Below, one piece after another: positions 51,965 through 64,000 of a DNA stretch of 64,000 bases. The translations under genes and the position numbers were made by a program. The notes below the pieces were generated by a model that saw only the letters and a program-made list of their open reading frames with translations, was not told the origin of the DNA and did not search any database. The stretch is from Niveibacterium umoris (GTDB lineage Bacteria; Pseudomonadota; Gammaproteobacteria; Burkholderiales; Rhodocyclaceae): NCBI RefSeq assembly GCF_014197015.1, contig NZ_JACIET010000001.1, positions 1,488,001 through 1,552,000 on the forward strand, read 5' to 3'. Within the stretch, counting starts at the first letter, position 1, and every line of letters starts with the position of its first letter.

Positions 51965-52441
51965 TCAGATGTACTTGACGTCCAGCACTTCGTATTCGCG
52001 CACGCCGCCAGGCGCCTGAACCGCTGCGATGTCGCCGGCGTACTTGCCGATCAGCGCACGCGAGATTGGCGAGGCCACCGAAATCTTGCCAACACGCAGA
52101 TCGGCTTCGTCCTCGCCCACGATCTGGTAGGTCACCGTATCGCCGGTGCTCAGGTCTTCGAGTTCAACCGTGGCACCGAACACGCAACGACCATCGGCAT
52201 CCAGCAACTTCGGATCGATGATCTGTGCGGACGAGAGCTTGGCCTCGACCTCCTTGATGCGCCCTTCGATGAAGCCCTGCCGCTCCTTCGCGGCATCGTA
52301 TTCGGCGTTTTCGGACAGATCGCCGTGCGAACGCGCCTCGGCGATCGCCTCGATGACCGCCGGACGATCGACAGTCTTGAGCCGCTGCAATTCAGCGCGC
52401 AGTTTCTCGGCGCCGTTGAGGGTCAGTGGAACCTTGTTCAT
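51965..52441 (-). CDS. greA: Transcription elongation factor GreA
   Basis: 158 residues, the exact usual length. N-terminal coiled coil with [20 protein letters not shown], and the tip acidic residues in [21 protein letters not shown]-terminal FKBP-like domain with [20 protein letters not shown] and [20 protein letters not shown]. GreA reactivates backtracked RNA polymerase by helping it cleave RNA. 18 bp after carB; a conserved arrangement. Confidence 0.97.
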   Translation of the reverse strand: MNKVPLTLNGAEKLRAELQRLKTVDRPAVIEAIAEARSHGDLSENAEYDAAKERQGFIEGRIKEVEAKLSSAQIIDPKLLDADGRCVFGATVELEDLSTGDTVTYQIVGEDEADLRVGKISVASPISRALIGKYAGDIAAVQAPGGVREYEVLDVKYI

Positions 52442-52459
52442 GTATTGCCTAGCCCGCCA

Positions 52460-55678
<3,219 letters not shown>

Positions 55679-55733
55679 GTCTTTTCACCACCGGGGCGAG
55701 GCGCACCACCCGAAGGTCGCGCGCCGGAGGAAA

Positions 55734-56879
55734 TCACTTCTTGGCTTGCTCGAGGAAGCCGACGAAACGGTCAAACAGGTAGGCCACGTCGTGCGGGCCC
55801 GGGCTGGCTTCCGGGTGACCCTGGAAGCACAGTGCCGGACGATCCGTCCAGGCCAAGCCCTGCAGACTGCCGTCGAAGAGCGACACATGCGTCACCTTCA
55901 CGTTGGCCGGCAGCGTGGCCGGGTCAGCGGCAAAGCCATGGTTCTGGCTGGTGATCAGCACCCGGCCCGAATCAAGATCCTTGACCGGATGGTTCGCGCC
56001 GTGGTGGCCGAACTTCATCTTCATGGTCTTTGCACCAGCCGCCAGCGCCATCAACTGATGCCCGAGGCAGATGCCGAAGGTCGGAATCTTGCGGTCGAGG
56101 AATTCGCGGATTGCGGCGATCGCGTAGTCGCAAGGCTCCGGGTCGCCCGGGCCGTTCGAGAGGAACACGCCATCGGGGTTGAGCGCCAGCACGTCGGCCG
56201 CAGGCGTCTTCGCCGGCACCACGGTGAGCTTGCATCCGCGCTCTGCCAGCATGTGCAGTATGTTGCGCTTGACGCCAAAGTCGTAGGCGACGACGTGGAA
56301 GCGGGCCGATGCCTGTTCGCGAAATCCCTCACCGAGGCGCCATTCGCCGCGCGTCCACTCGTAGCGCTCAGCGGTCGTCACGACCTGCGCAAGGTCCATT
56401 CCAGCAAGCCCGGGGAAACCGCGCGCCTCAGCGACGGCCGCGTCGGCATCAATCGACTCACCGACGTCAGCAGTGACGATACAACCGGCCTGCGCACCTT
56501 TTTCGCGCAGGATTCTCGTCAGTTTCCGCGTATCGATGCCGGCAATCGCCACAACGCCCTCGGCCTGCAGGTACGCATCGAGAGATTGTTCGGCACGGAA
56601 GCTTGACACCCGCAACGGCAGGTTCCGCACGATCAGGCCCGCGGCATAGGTGCGCGAGGCTTCGCAGTCCTCACGGTTGACGCCGGTATTCCCGATGTGG
56701 GGGTGTGTCAGCGTGACAATCTGGCGACTGTAAGAGGGGTCGGTCAGGATTTCCTGATACCCGGTAATGGCGGTATTGAAAACCACTTCACCGACGGACT
56801 TTCCGACGGCGCCGATCCCCTTGCCGTGGAACACCGTACCATCGGCGAGCGCGAGCAAGGCTGGGGGAAATGCTGTCAC
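55734..56879 (-). CDS. carA: Carbamoyl-phosphate synthase small subunit
   Basis: 381 residues from a GTG at 56879 with GGGAG upstream; the family start [16 protein letters not shown] supports it. The N-terminal domain has [19 protein letters not shown]. The glutaminase domain has the Cys in [20 protein letters not shown], and the His-x-Glu pair in [14 protein letters not shown]. It hydrolyses glutamine and channels ammonia to CarB. No arginine or pyrimidine leader element was recognised upstream. Confidence 0.96.
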   Translation of the reverse strand: MTAFPPALLALADGTVFHGKGIGAVGKSVGEVVFNTAITGYQEILTDPSYSRQIVTLTHPHIGNTGVNREDCEASRTYAAGLIVRNLPLRVSSFRAEQSLDAYLQAEGVVAIAGIDTRKLTRILREKGAQAGCIVTADVGESIDADAAVAEARGFPGLAGMDLAQVVTTAERYEWTRGEWRLGEGFREQASARFHVVAYDFGVKRNILHMLAERGCKLTVVPAKTPAADVLALNPDGVFLSNGPGDPEPCDYAIAAIREFLDRKIPTFGICLGHQLMALAAGAKTMKMKFGHHGANHPVKDLDSGRVLITSQNHGFAADPATLPANVKVTHVSLFDGSLQGLAWTDRPALCFQGHPEASPGPHDVAYLFDRFVGFLEQAKK

Positions 56880-57051
56880 AGCGGACTCCCTGAAACTATC
56901 GCAATATTCCGGAATTCTGAGCGAGCGCCGGAACCGGCGCCGGACATGAAAAACGGGATTCGCCGCATGGCGCATCCCGCTCTCAATTGATCATCAAATT
57001 GTAGCAATTTCCCACGCCCCGGGCAAACACCTTCGTCGATTACGGACGGGA

Positions 57052-59913
57052 TCAGGCGCCGTGTTCACGTCGCAAATAACTCGCCAAACGATCCAGCTCG
57101 GGGATCAGGTCGGCCAGGCGCGCCAGTGATTCCGGCCCTTTTTGCGCCCTTGCCGCAATCTCGAGTTTGAGCGCAGCATCGGCCACCGTAGCGGCACCGA
57201 AGATGCCGGCCGAGGATTTGAGCGAGTGCGCACCGCGAGAAAGCACTTCCCAGTTGGAAACTTCTGCCGCACGCAGCAGTTCCGCCCTGGAACGCCCGTA
57301 GTCCTGAAGGAACACGCCAATCAGCATCTGCACTGCGGCCTCGTCGCCTTCAAGGGTGTCCCGCGTCTGGTCAAGATCCGCCACGTCTCCGCTGCTCACG
57401 AATGGATCTCCCTCGATCTCGGTTCTGGAGCCGTCGTAATACTCTTCCGTCACGGTTTCCTTGCGCACCACCCGTTTCAAGGCCGCGAAAAGTTCGGCGG
57501 GCTTGAGTGGTTTCACCACGTAATCGTCCATGCCCGCTTCAAGGCAGCGATTGCGATCGGCAGGCATGGCGTGCGCCGTCATCGCAATGATCGGAATCGA
57601 CTCAAGCAGCCCGGTGCCCGCCCAGCTTCGTCGCGCCTCGCGGGCGCGAATTGCACGGGTCGCCTCGATGCCACCCATGACCGGCATCTGCACATCCATC
57701 AGGATCACGTCGAAATTCTCGCGATCGAAGTACTCCACCGCTTCGGCGCCATTGTTGGCCAACTGCACCCGGTGCCCGGCGCGCTCCAGCACCTTCTGCG
57801 CCACTGCCTGGTTTACCGGGTTGTCTTCGACCAGCAGGATCTCAAGTGGCTCGGCGCGCGCTTCGGTAGCGGCGCTGGCGGCAGCGAGATCGAATTCCGC
57901 CAGCGAGAAACCGCTGCTGCCATCAACACCGAAGGCCAGCAGCGCGGCATCGACCAGATCGCGTCTCGAAAACGGTTTCACCAAGTGGGCACGAGACCCG
58001 AGTCGCCTGCAACGGTCAGCGTCCTCACGCTGATTGACCGTATTGAGGAGCATGACAAATCGTTCGCACGACGCCCCAAAATCGAAGAATCGGGAGGGCA
58101 GCGAGAAGCCGCCGGGGTCCGGCAAAGCCGCATCAACCAGCATCAGGTCGTAGTAGGCATTTGCGTCGACGGCAGCTTTGAGCGCCGCTTGGGCCGACTC
58201 CACCGACGAAACCCAGGTGACTGGCAATCCCGCAGCACCAAGCCAACCGTGGATGCAGCGGGCCAGGGTGCGGTTCTCGATCACAAGAAGGGCGCGGCGA
58301 CCAAGGAACTCGGGGCGGGGCGCTTGCGCGGCAGGCTCCTCGACGATTTCGGCGCGCAAGGTAAAGCGGAAGCAGCTGCCCTGCCCTGGCGTGCTTTCGA
58401 CCGACAAACGCCCATCCATCAGTTCGACCAGGCGGCGCGAAATGGCCAAGCCGAGACCGGTACCGCCGAACCGTCGCGTCGTGGAGGTATCGGCCTGCGA
58501 GAATTCATCGAAGATCGTCTTGTGCTTCTCCGGCGGAATCCCGATCCCGGTATCTCGCACGAGGAACTCGATGCGGGCGAATCCGCCTTCACGCTCGAGC
58601 ACCCGTACGCCGACTTCGATCTCCCCCTTTTCCGTAAATTTGATCGCGTTACCCACGAGATTCAACACGACTTGCCGCAAGCGCCCCGGGTCGCCCTTGA
58701 GCCGCACCGGCACATCGTCCGCGATGTTGGCGATCAGTTCGAGCCCCTTCTGGTGGGCACGCAAGGCAAGCGCCTTGATCGAATCCGCCACTGCATTGAA
58801 CAGCGCGTACTCGATTACCTCCAGATCCATCCGCCCCGCCTCGATTTTCGAGAAGTCGAGGATGTCGTTGATGATCGTGAGCAGCGCCTCGCTCGATGAT
58901 TTCACGGTCTCCAGATAGCCGCGCTGCTCATCATCCAGCTCGGTATCCAGCGCGAGCTCGGTCATGCCGATGATGCCGTTCATCGGCGTTCGGATCTCGT
59001 GGCTCATGTTCGCCAGGAAATCGCTTTTCGCGCGGTTGGCGGCCTCGGCCGCCTCCTTGGCGTTGAGCAGTTCCAGCTCGAAACGCTTGCGCTCGGTGAT
59101 GTCGCGGTGGGTCCCCACGACGCGCACCGCCCCACCCGCCTCATCACGCTTGACCACCTTGCCGCGGGCGAGAATCCATTTCCACTCGCCCGCTTTGGTA
59201 CGCATCCGGAATTCGGACTCATACTCGGAAGCACCTTGCAGCAGGTGGGCGACCAGGCGTGCCTGCGCAGCCGGCAGATCGTCCGGGTGCACCATTGCCT
59301 TCCACGCTTCGAAGGTCGGTTCGATTTCCTCCAGGGCATATCCGAGCATCGCCGCCCAGCGCGAGCTGAAATGCGCCGCACCTGAAGCAATATCCCAATC
59401 CCAGATTCCGTCTTCCGAGCTATCGAGTGCCAGCTTCAGGCGTTCTTCGGTGACGCCCAGCAACAAGGACGCACGACGACGCTCGTTAACCAGCGCGCTG
59501 AGCGAACTCGCCAGTTCGGTGACATCAAGCCGCGCGACGGCATCTTCACCGCGGGTATCGCCGAGTCCGCTCAGAGCGTCACGCAACGCGTCGAGCACCT
59601 TCTGCTGCGCCGTGCTTTCCTCTCGCAAGCGATCGTTCGCATCGAGCAATTCGCGAGACGAGAGTTCCAGACTGCGCGTCCGCAAAACCAGATCGCGTTC
59701 GTACTGCTGGTAGGTGCTCTCGACCATCGCCATCAGATGGCCAAGCCCGCTCGCCAATTCGCCCGCGGTACGCTGCTCCTGGGCGATCACGCCCAACAGC
59801 GCCTGCGGCGAATCAACGCCAAAGGCCCGACGCAGTTGCCTTGCCAGCAAAGGGCTGGTCAGGGTCGTGCGTACAGGGTTGCGATGGTCATCGTCTGGTT
59901 GTGCAGCTTGCAT
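57052..59913 (-). CDS. Hybrid sensor histidine kinase (PAS-HisKA-HATPase-REC-REC-HPt), cytoplasmic
   Basis: 953 residues from ATG 59913, inside the end of the FIST gene. No TM segment. An N-terminal helical/coiled-coil region (about 60-130, [20 protein letters not shown]) leads to a PAS domain with PAC (about 155-275; [35 protein letters not shown]), HisKA ([20 protein letters not shown], His near 305), HATPase ([21 protein letters not shown]), a divergent first receiver (LLVIENRT in place of the acidic pair; [16 protein letters not shown]), a second receiver ([26 protein letters not shown]), and an HPt domain ([11 protein letters not shown]). It overlaps the FIST sensor, so the two probably form one pathway: FIST binds ligand, kinase relays. 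Confidence 0.92.
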   Translation of the reverse strand: MQAAQPDDDHRNPVRTTLTSPLLARQLRRAFGVDSPQALLGVIAQEQRTAGELASGLGHLMAMVESTYQQYERDLVLRTRSLELSSRELLDANDRLREESTAQQKVLDALRDALSGLGDTRGEDAVARLDVTELASSLSALVNERRRASLLLGVTEERLKLALDSSEDGIWDWDIASGAAHFSSRWAAMLGYALEEIEPTFEAWKAMVHPDDLPAAQARLVAHLLQGASEYESEFRMRTKAGEWKWILARGKVVKRDEAGGAVRVVGTHRDITERKRFELELLNAKEAAEAANRAKSDFLANMSHEIRTPMNGIIGMTELALDTELDDEQRGYLETVKSSSEALLTIINDILDFSKIEAGRMDLEVIEYALFNAVADSIKALALRAHQKGLELIANIADDVPVRLKGDPGRLRQVVLNLVGNAIKFTEKGEIEVGVRVLEREGGFARIEFLVRDTGIGIPPEKHKTIFDEFSQADTSTTRRFGGTGLGLAISRRLVELMDGRLSVESTPGQGSCFRFTLRAEIVEEPAAQAPRPEFLGRRALLVIENRTLARCIHGWLGAAGLPVTWVSSVESAQAALKAAVDANAYYDLMLVDAALPDPGGFSLPSRFFDFGASCERFVMLLNTVNQREDADRCRRLGSRAHLVKPFSRRDLVDAALLAFGVDGSSGFSLAEFDLAAASAATEARAEPLEILLVEDNPVNQAVAQKVLERAGHRVQLANNGAEAVEYFDRENFDVILMDVQMPVMGGIEATRAIRAREARRSWAGTGLLESIPIIAMTAHAMPADRNRCLEAGMDDYVVKPLKPAELFAALKRVVRKETVTEEYYDGSRTEIEGDPFVSSGDVADLDQTRDTLEGDEAAVQMLIGVFLQDYGRSRAELLRAAEVSNWEVLSRGAHSLKSSAGIFGAATVADAALKLEIAARAQKGPESLARLADLIPELDRLASYLRREHGA

Positions 59914-61001
59914 TCGGTGGTATCGAGAAATGGGCTGATTTCGCCGTTGGAATAGAAGCCGCACAGGGTGCCGGCTGCGCCGAGGACATCTCCGACCGCT
60001 TCGACCTCTTCGTCGACACGGTCACCCATCACCAGTTTGCGGCCAACGCAACTGACCAGAATCGACAAGCAGGTGCGATCGGAAGCGTCGGCGCGAGACG
60101 CGGCCTCGGCCGCCGCGGCCGCGCCCTCAACCAGCGCATCGGTGCGGGCATGCATCATCTGCATGAAGCCGTGCTCGTCCACGTCGCCGGCGAGAATGAG
60201 CGCGCCCTCCCCTTCATGAACACCAAGGATCGTGCGTATCAGCCCGACCTGTGCGCGCTCGGAATTGACCATCGAAAACGGGAAAAGCAGACCCGAACCG
60301 GGGAGCTCATCGGCATAGGTGCCGAGATAGCGTTTGTAGATCGCCAGCGCCGACTCGCCGTCGAGTTCATAGAGCACGTTGCCCTCGGCGCGCGTCACCC
60401 GGCGCATCGGGCCGAAGGGTTGCCAGCCGCCAAAACTGCCGTGCCCGACTTCGAAAACCGCCCGGCTCAACCCCACCGCAACGACTTCGCGGTCGCCCTC
60501 TGCTTCGTTGCTGAGCACGAAGGTGCGGGTGAATGTGCCACGATCGCCTGCGAGGCCACCGCAAACCGGCACTTCCGGGCTCAATGCGTTCCGCACACCT
60601 CGGATAAGCGCACTGCCGTTGACGTCGACGCCGGGCGCAAACAGCAGCACAGCCGCGAACGGCTCTGCACCCAACAGTTTTCCAATGCGAGTGCCTGCCG
60701 GCTCCGAATCCTCCATGCCTTGGAGGCGGGTACGCACTGCGGTGACAGCGCCGGCACCCGTTTTGACCGCTGTGACGACGATGCTGCCATCGGAAACGCC
60801 ACGCAAGGATATTTCGCCGGCGGTGGAACACCCGCACAACACGGCCGAGGGAAAAACCGACCTGAGGCGAGTGTGGAGATGGCCGTCAAAGGCATCGACG
60901 TCGGCGAACACCAGCACCCAATCGGGAGCCAGGGCTTGCAGCCCCGCCAGTGAGGTTTCGTTCCAATCGCGCGCGGACAGCACCGCTTGGGAAATCTGCA
61001 T
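59859..61001 (-). CDS. FIST-domain sensory protein
   Basis: 380 residues. FIST N-domain (about 25-220: WVLVFADVDAFDGHLHTRLR, AVLCGCSTAGEISLRGVSDG, and VPVCGGLAGDRGTFTRTFVL) and FIST C-domain (about 225-365: YELDGESALAIYKRYLGTY, VLSILV-like LSILVSCVGRKLVMGDRVDE, and LCGFYSNGEISPF). FIST proteins are thought to bind small ligands, possibly amino acids, and to be linked to signalling genes. The stop is inside the next gene, a PAS hybrid kinase, giving a 55-bp overlap and likely coupled expression. No signal peptide, so cytoplasmic. Confidence 0.88.
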   Translation of the reverse strand: MQISQAVLSARDWNETSLAGLQALAPDWVLVFADVDAFDGHLHTRLRSVFPSAVLCGCSTAGEISLRGVSDGSIVVTAVKTGAGAVTAVRTRLQGMEDSEPAGTRIGKLLGAEPFAAVLLFAPGVDVNGSALIRGVRNALSPEVPVCGGLAGDRGTFTRTFVLSNEAEGDREVVAVGLSRAVFEVGHGSFGGWQPFGPMRRVTRAEGNVLYELDGESALAIYKRYLGTYADELPGSGLLFPFSMVNSERAQVGLIRTILGVHEGEGALILAGDVDEHGFMQMMHARTDALVEGAAAAAEAASRADASDRTCLSILVSCVGRKLVMGDRVDEEVEAVGDVLGAAGTLCGFYSNGEISPFLDTTECKLHNQTMTIATLYARP

Positions 61002-61087
61002 GCCTTACCCCGAGAAATTCGGAATGCGCTAACGCTTCCGGCAAGCTGGGTTAACGGCCCTCAGGCAGAAAACTTCAGGAATGCGGC

Positions 61088-62325
<1,238 letters not shown>

Positions 62326-62408
62326 GGGTTGGGCGGAGCGGGTCGCGTTTCCAAATAGGGCTTCAGACTATATCATATGCGGCTAATCCGACCCCGCGGC
62401 CGCCATCC

Positions 62409-62861
62409 ATGACCAACTCCCAAAGCCTCAAGAGCATGGGCCTCAAGGCCACTCTTCCCCGGCTTAAGATCCTCGAACTGTTCCAGCGCACCGACCAGCG
62501 CCACCTTACGGCCGAGGACGTCTACCGGATGTTGATGGCGGAAGACATGGACATCGGCCTGGCCACGGTGTATCGCGTGCTGACCCAGTTCGAACAAGCC
62601 GGCTTGCTTGAACGCCATCACTTCGAATCGGCCAAGGCGGTGTTCGAGCTGAACCACGGCCAGCACCACGATCACTTGGTCTGCATGCAATGCGGGCGGG
62701 TGGAAGAGTTCTACGACGCCGAAATCGAAGAGAAACAGAACCGCATCGCTCAGGAGCGCGGCTTCAAAGTGCGCGAACACGCGCTCCACCTGTATGTGGA
62801 CTGCCTCAAGGAAGATTGCCCCAACAAGCGCAACGCCCCGCCGGCGTTCGGGCAGACCTGA
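62409..62861 (+). CDS. fur: Ferric uptake regulator
   Basis: 150 residues. DNA-binding winged helix ([60 protein letters not shown]), then the metal-binding domain: [20 protein letters not shown] (sites with several His and CxxC), and a C-terminal CLKEDCPN pair like the structural zinc site. Fur with Fe(II) represses iron uptake genes and controls iron homeostasis. Full length and intact. Confidence 0.97.
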   Translation: MTNSQSLKSMGLKATLPRLKILELFQRTDQRHLTAEDVYRMLMAEDMDIGLATVYRVLTQFEQAGLLERHHFESAKAVFELNHGQHHDHLVCMQCGRVEEFYDAEIEEKQNRIAQERGFKVREHALHLYVDCLKEDCPNKRNAPPAFGQT

Positions 62862-63035
62862 CCGCACACGGCGCGGCACGATCTTCGCGAACGAAGTAAT
62901 CGGTGGATTACTCCCGCAATCCCGTCCGAGGGCGCTGACCAACATAGATCCGGTCTGGTGTGAGCAGACTGCCGCGCTGCACTCTTCTGCCCTGCACGGC
63001 TAACAAACGCTTGCCCCTGAGACCTCTAGCCCAGC

Positions 63036-64000
63036 ATGCGCATCCTCTTCGTTCACCAGAACTTCCCCGGTCAGTTCGTGCACCTCGCGCCAGCGCTCGC
63101 CGCCGCAGGGCATGAAGTGGTCGCACTCGGCATGCGGGGCAAGCCGGTTCAGTTGCCGGGCGTGCGCGTGATCAGCCATCGCGTACCGGCCCCGCCAGAG
63201 GCGCTGTGGAAGTTGCTGTCGCGCACGGAACGGGACTGGCAAGCCAAGGTCATCCGCGGCAAGGCAACCGCCGACGTGGTCCGCCAGCTCGCGGCGCAAG
63301 GCTTCGTGCCCGACCTAGTCTTCGGCCATTCCGGCTGGGGCGAGACCCTGTTCATCAAGGACGTCCTGCCGGCGTGCAAGCTCGCGGTGTATGGCGAGTA
63401 CTACTACTCAGCCTTCGGCCGCGACGCCCGCTTCGACCCGGAATTCGCCAGCAAGGACCCCGACGCCGCGCTGCGCATCCGCCTGAAGAACACCCACCTG
63501 CTGCATGCACTCGAGGCGGCCGACGCGGTGGTCTCGCCCACCGCGTTCCAGCGCGACAGCCACCCGGAGGTCTTCCGGCCGAAGATCGACGTGATCCACG
63601 ACGGCATCGATACGCCCCGCTTCAGACCCGACCCGAAGGCGGTCGTACATCTGCGCGGCGCGGGCGTCAGCCTGAAGGCGGGCGACGAAGTCGTCACCTT
63701 CGTCGCGCGAAGCCTGGAGCCCTATCGTGGCTACCACGTCTTCATGCGCGCGCTGCCCCGGCTGTTGCGCGAACGTCCGCAGGCGCGCGTGGTGATCGTT
63801 GGCGCCGAAGGGGTCAGCTATGGCGCCCCCGGGCCGGACAACGGCAGCTGGAAGAACACCTTTCTCGACGAAGTGCGCAACCAGATCGATCCGTCCCGCG
63901 TCCATTTCGTCGGCCGCCTGCCGCACGAGCTGTTGACGCAGTTGATGCAGGTCTCGGCGGCACACGTGTACCTGACCTACCCGTTCGTGCTGTCGTGGTC
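63036..64000 (+). CDS. Glycosyltransferase family 4, C-terminus beyond the window
   Basis: 321 residues visible, starting at ATG 63036. It begins MRILFVHQNFPGQFVHLAPA, typical of a group of GT4 enzymes in surface-polysaccharide clusters. Then GHSGWGETLFIKDVLPACKL, YGEYYYSAFGRDARFDP, LEAADAVVSPTAFQRDSHPE and IDVIHDGIDTPRFRPDP, the acceptor-side half. The donor-binding half starts with VVTFVARSLEPYRGYHVFMR and VVIVGAEGVSYGAP; the E-x7-E motif is not reached before the edge. Retaining GT-B enzymes of this kind add sugars to lipid-linked glycans; donor and acceptor unknown. Confidence 0.85.
   Translation, partial: MRILFVHQNFPGQFVHLAPALAAAGHEVVALGMRGKPVQLPGVRVISHRVPAPPEALWKLLSRTERDWQAKVIRGKATADVVRQLAAQGFVPDLVFGHSGWGETLFIKDVLPACKLAVYGEYYYSAFGRDARFDPEFASKDPDAALRIRLKNTHLLHALEAADAVVSPTAFQRDSHPEVFRPKIDVIHDGIDTPRFRPDPKAVVHLRGAGVSLKAGDEVVTFVARSLEPYRGYHVFMRALPRLLRERPQARVVIVGAEGVSYGAPGPDNGSWKNTFLDEVRNQIDPSRVHFVGRLPHELLTQLMQVSAAHVYLTYPFVLSW

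Overview
The window looks like a betaproteobacterial chromosome, probably from the Rhodocyclales or a near relative. The main reason is the conserved block fur / bamE-dapB / carA-carB-greA / rlmE-yhbY / ftsH-folP-glmM-secG-tRNA-Leu-nuoA..N, followed by queD, lysC and tRNA-Ser/tRNA-Arg. No taxonomic marker was searched, so the placement is inference.

Layout from left to right. (1) 1-5300: the start of an Ada/AlkA-type repair gene cut by the window edge, then a sensory cluster of two periplasmic solute-binding proteins around a 1036-residue hybrid histidine kinase, with no transporter permease or ATPase in view. (2) 5560-6200: a toxin-antitoxin pair in which both genes look inactivated. (3) 6580-13200: a run of minus-strand single genes of unrelated function (glycine-rich repeat protein, secreted protein, GNAT, methyltransferase, PNPOx-like, broken GNAT, PDZ, HD hydrolase), most separated by 57-95 bp inverted-repeat sites resembling integron attC. 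No integron integrase is visible, so this looks like a gene-cassette array lacking its integrase. (4) 13260-21425: an accessory stretch with small membrane and hypothetical genes, a cysteine-rich metallothionein-like protein of 52 residues, a DUF2938-type membrane protein, a LytS/LytTR two-component pair, two tandem FixH/YtkA-like proteins, a di-haem cytochrome c peroxidase, the C-terminal half of a MATE transporter (pseudogene), and a GIY-YIG/MarR pair. (5) 22036-27788: a 5.7-kb genomic island inserted at the 3' part of tRNA-Arg(ACG). It is bounded by a 92-bp direct repeat, carries a tyrosine integrase, and has paired 11-mers near both ends. Its cargo is one secreted protein and a five-gene minus-strand operon of largely unknown function that includes an AlpA-like regulator.

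(6) 27700-45300: tRNA-Arg, tRNA-Ser, lysC, an XRE-like regulator, queD and the complete 14-gene nuoA-N operon for respiratory complex I, all minus strand except the regulator and queD. Many junctions overlap, so the nuo genes are probably one transcript. (7) 45300-62900: tRNA-Leu(GAG), secG, glmM, folP, ftsH, rlmE/yhbY (divergent), a DUF4149 protein, greA, carB, carA, a second hybrid kinase overlapping a FIST-domain sensor, dapB, bamE and fur. (8) From 63036, a group-4 type glycosyltransferase runs off the right edge.

The conserved parts supply energy (complex I), pyrimidine/arginine precursors (carAB), lysine and cell-wall precursors (lysC, dapB, glmM), folate (folP), and protein secretion and quality control (secG, bamE, ftsH). 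The new material lies in regions 2-5. All assignments come from reading translated sequence and motifs; no database search was run.
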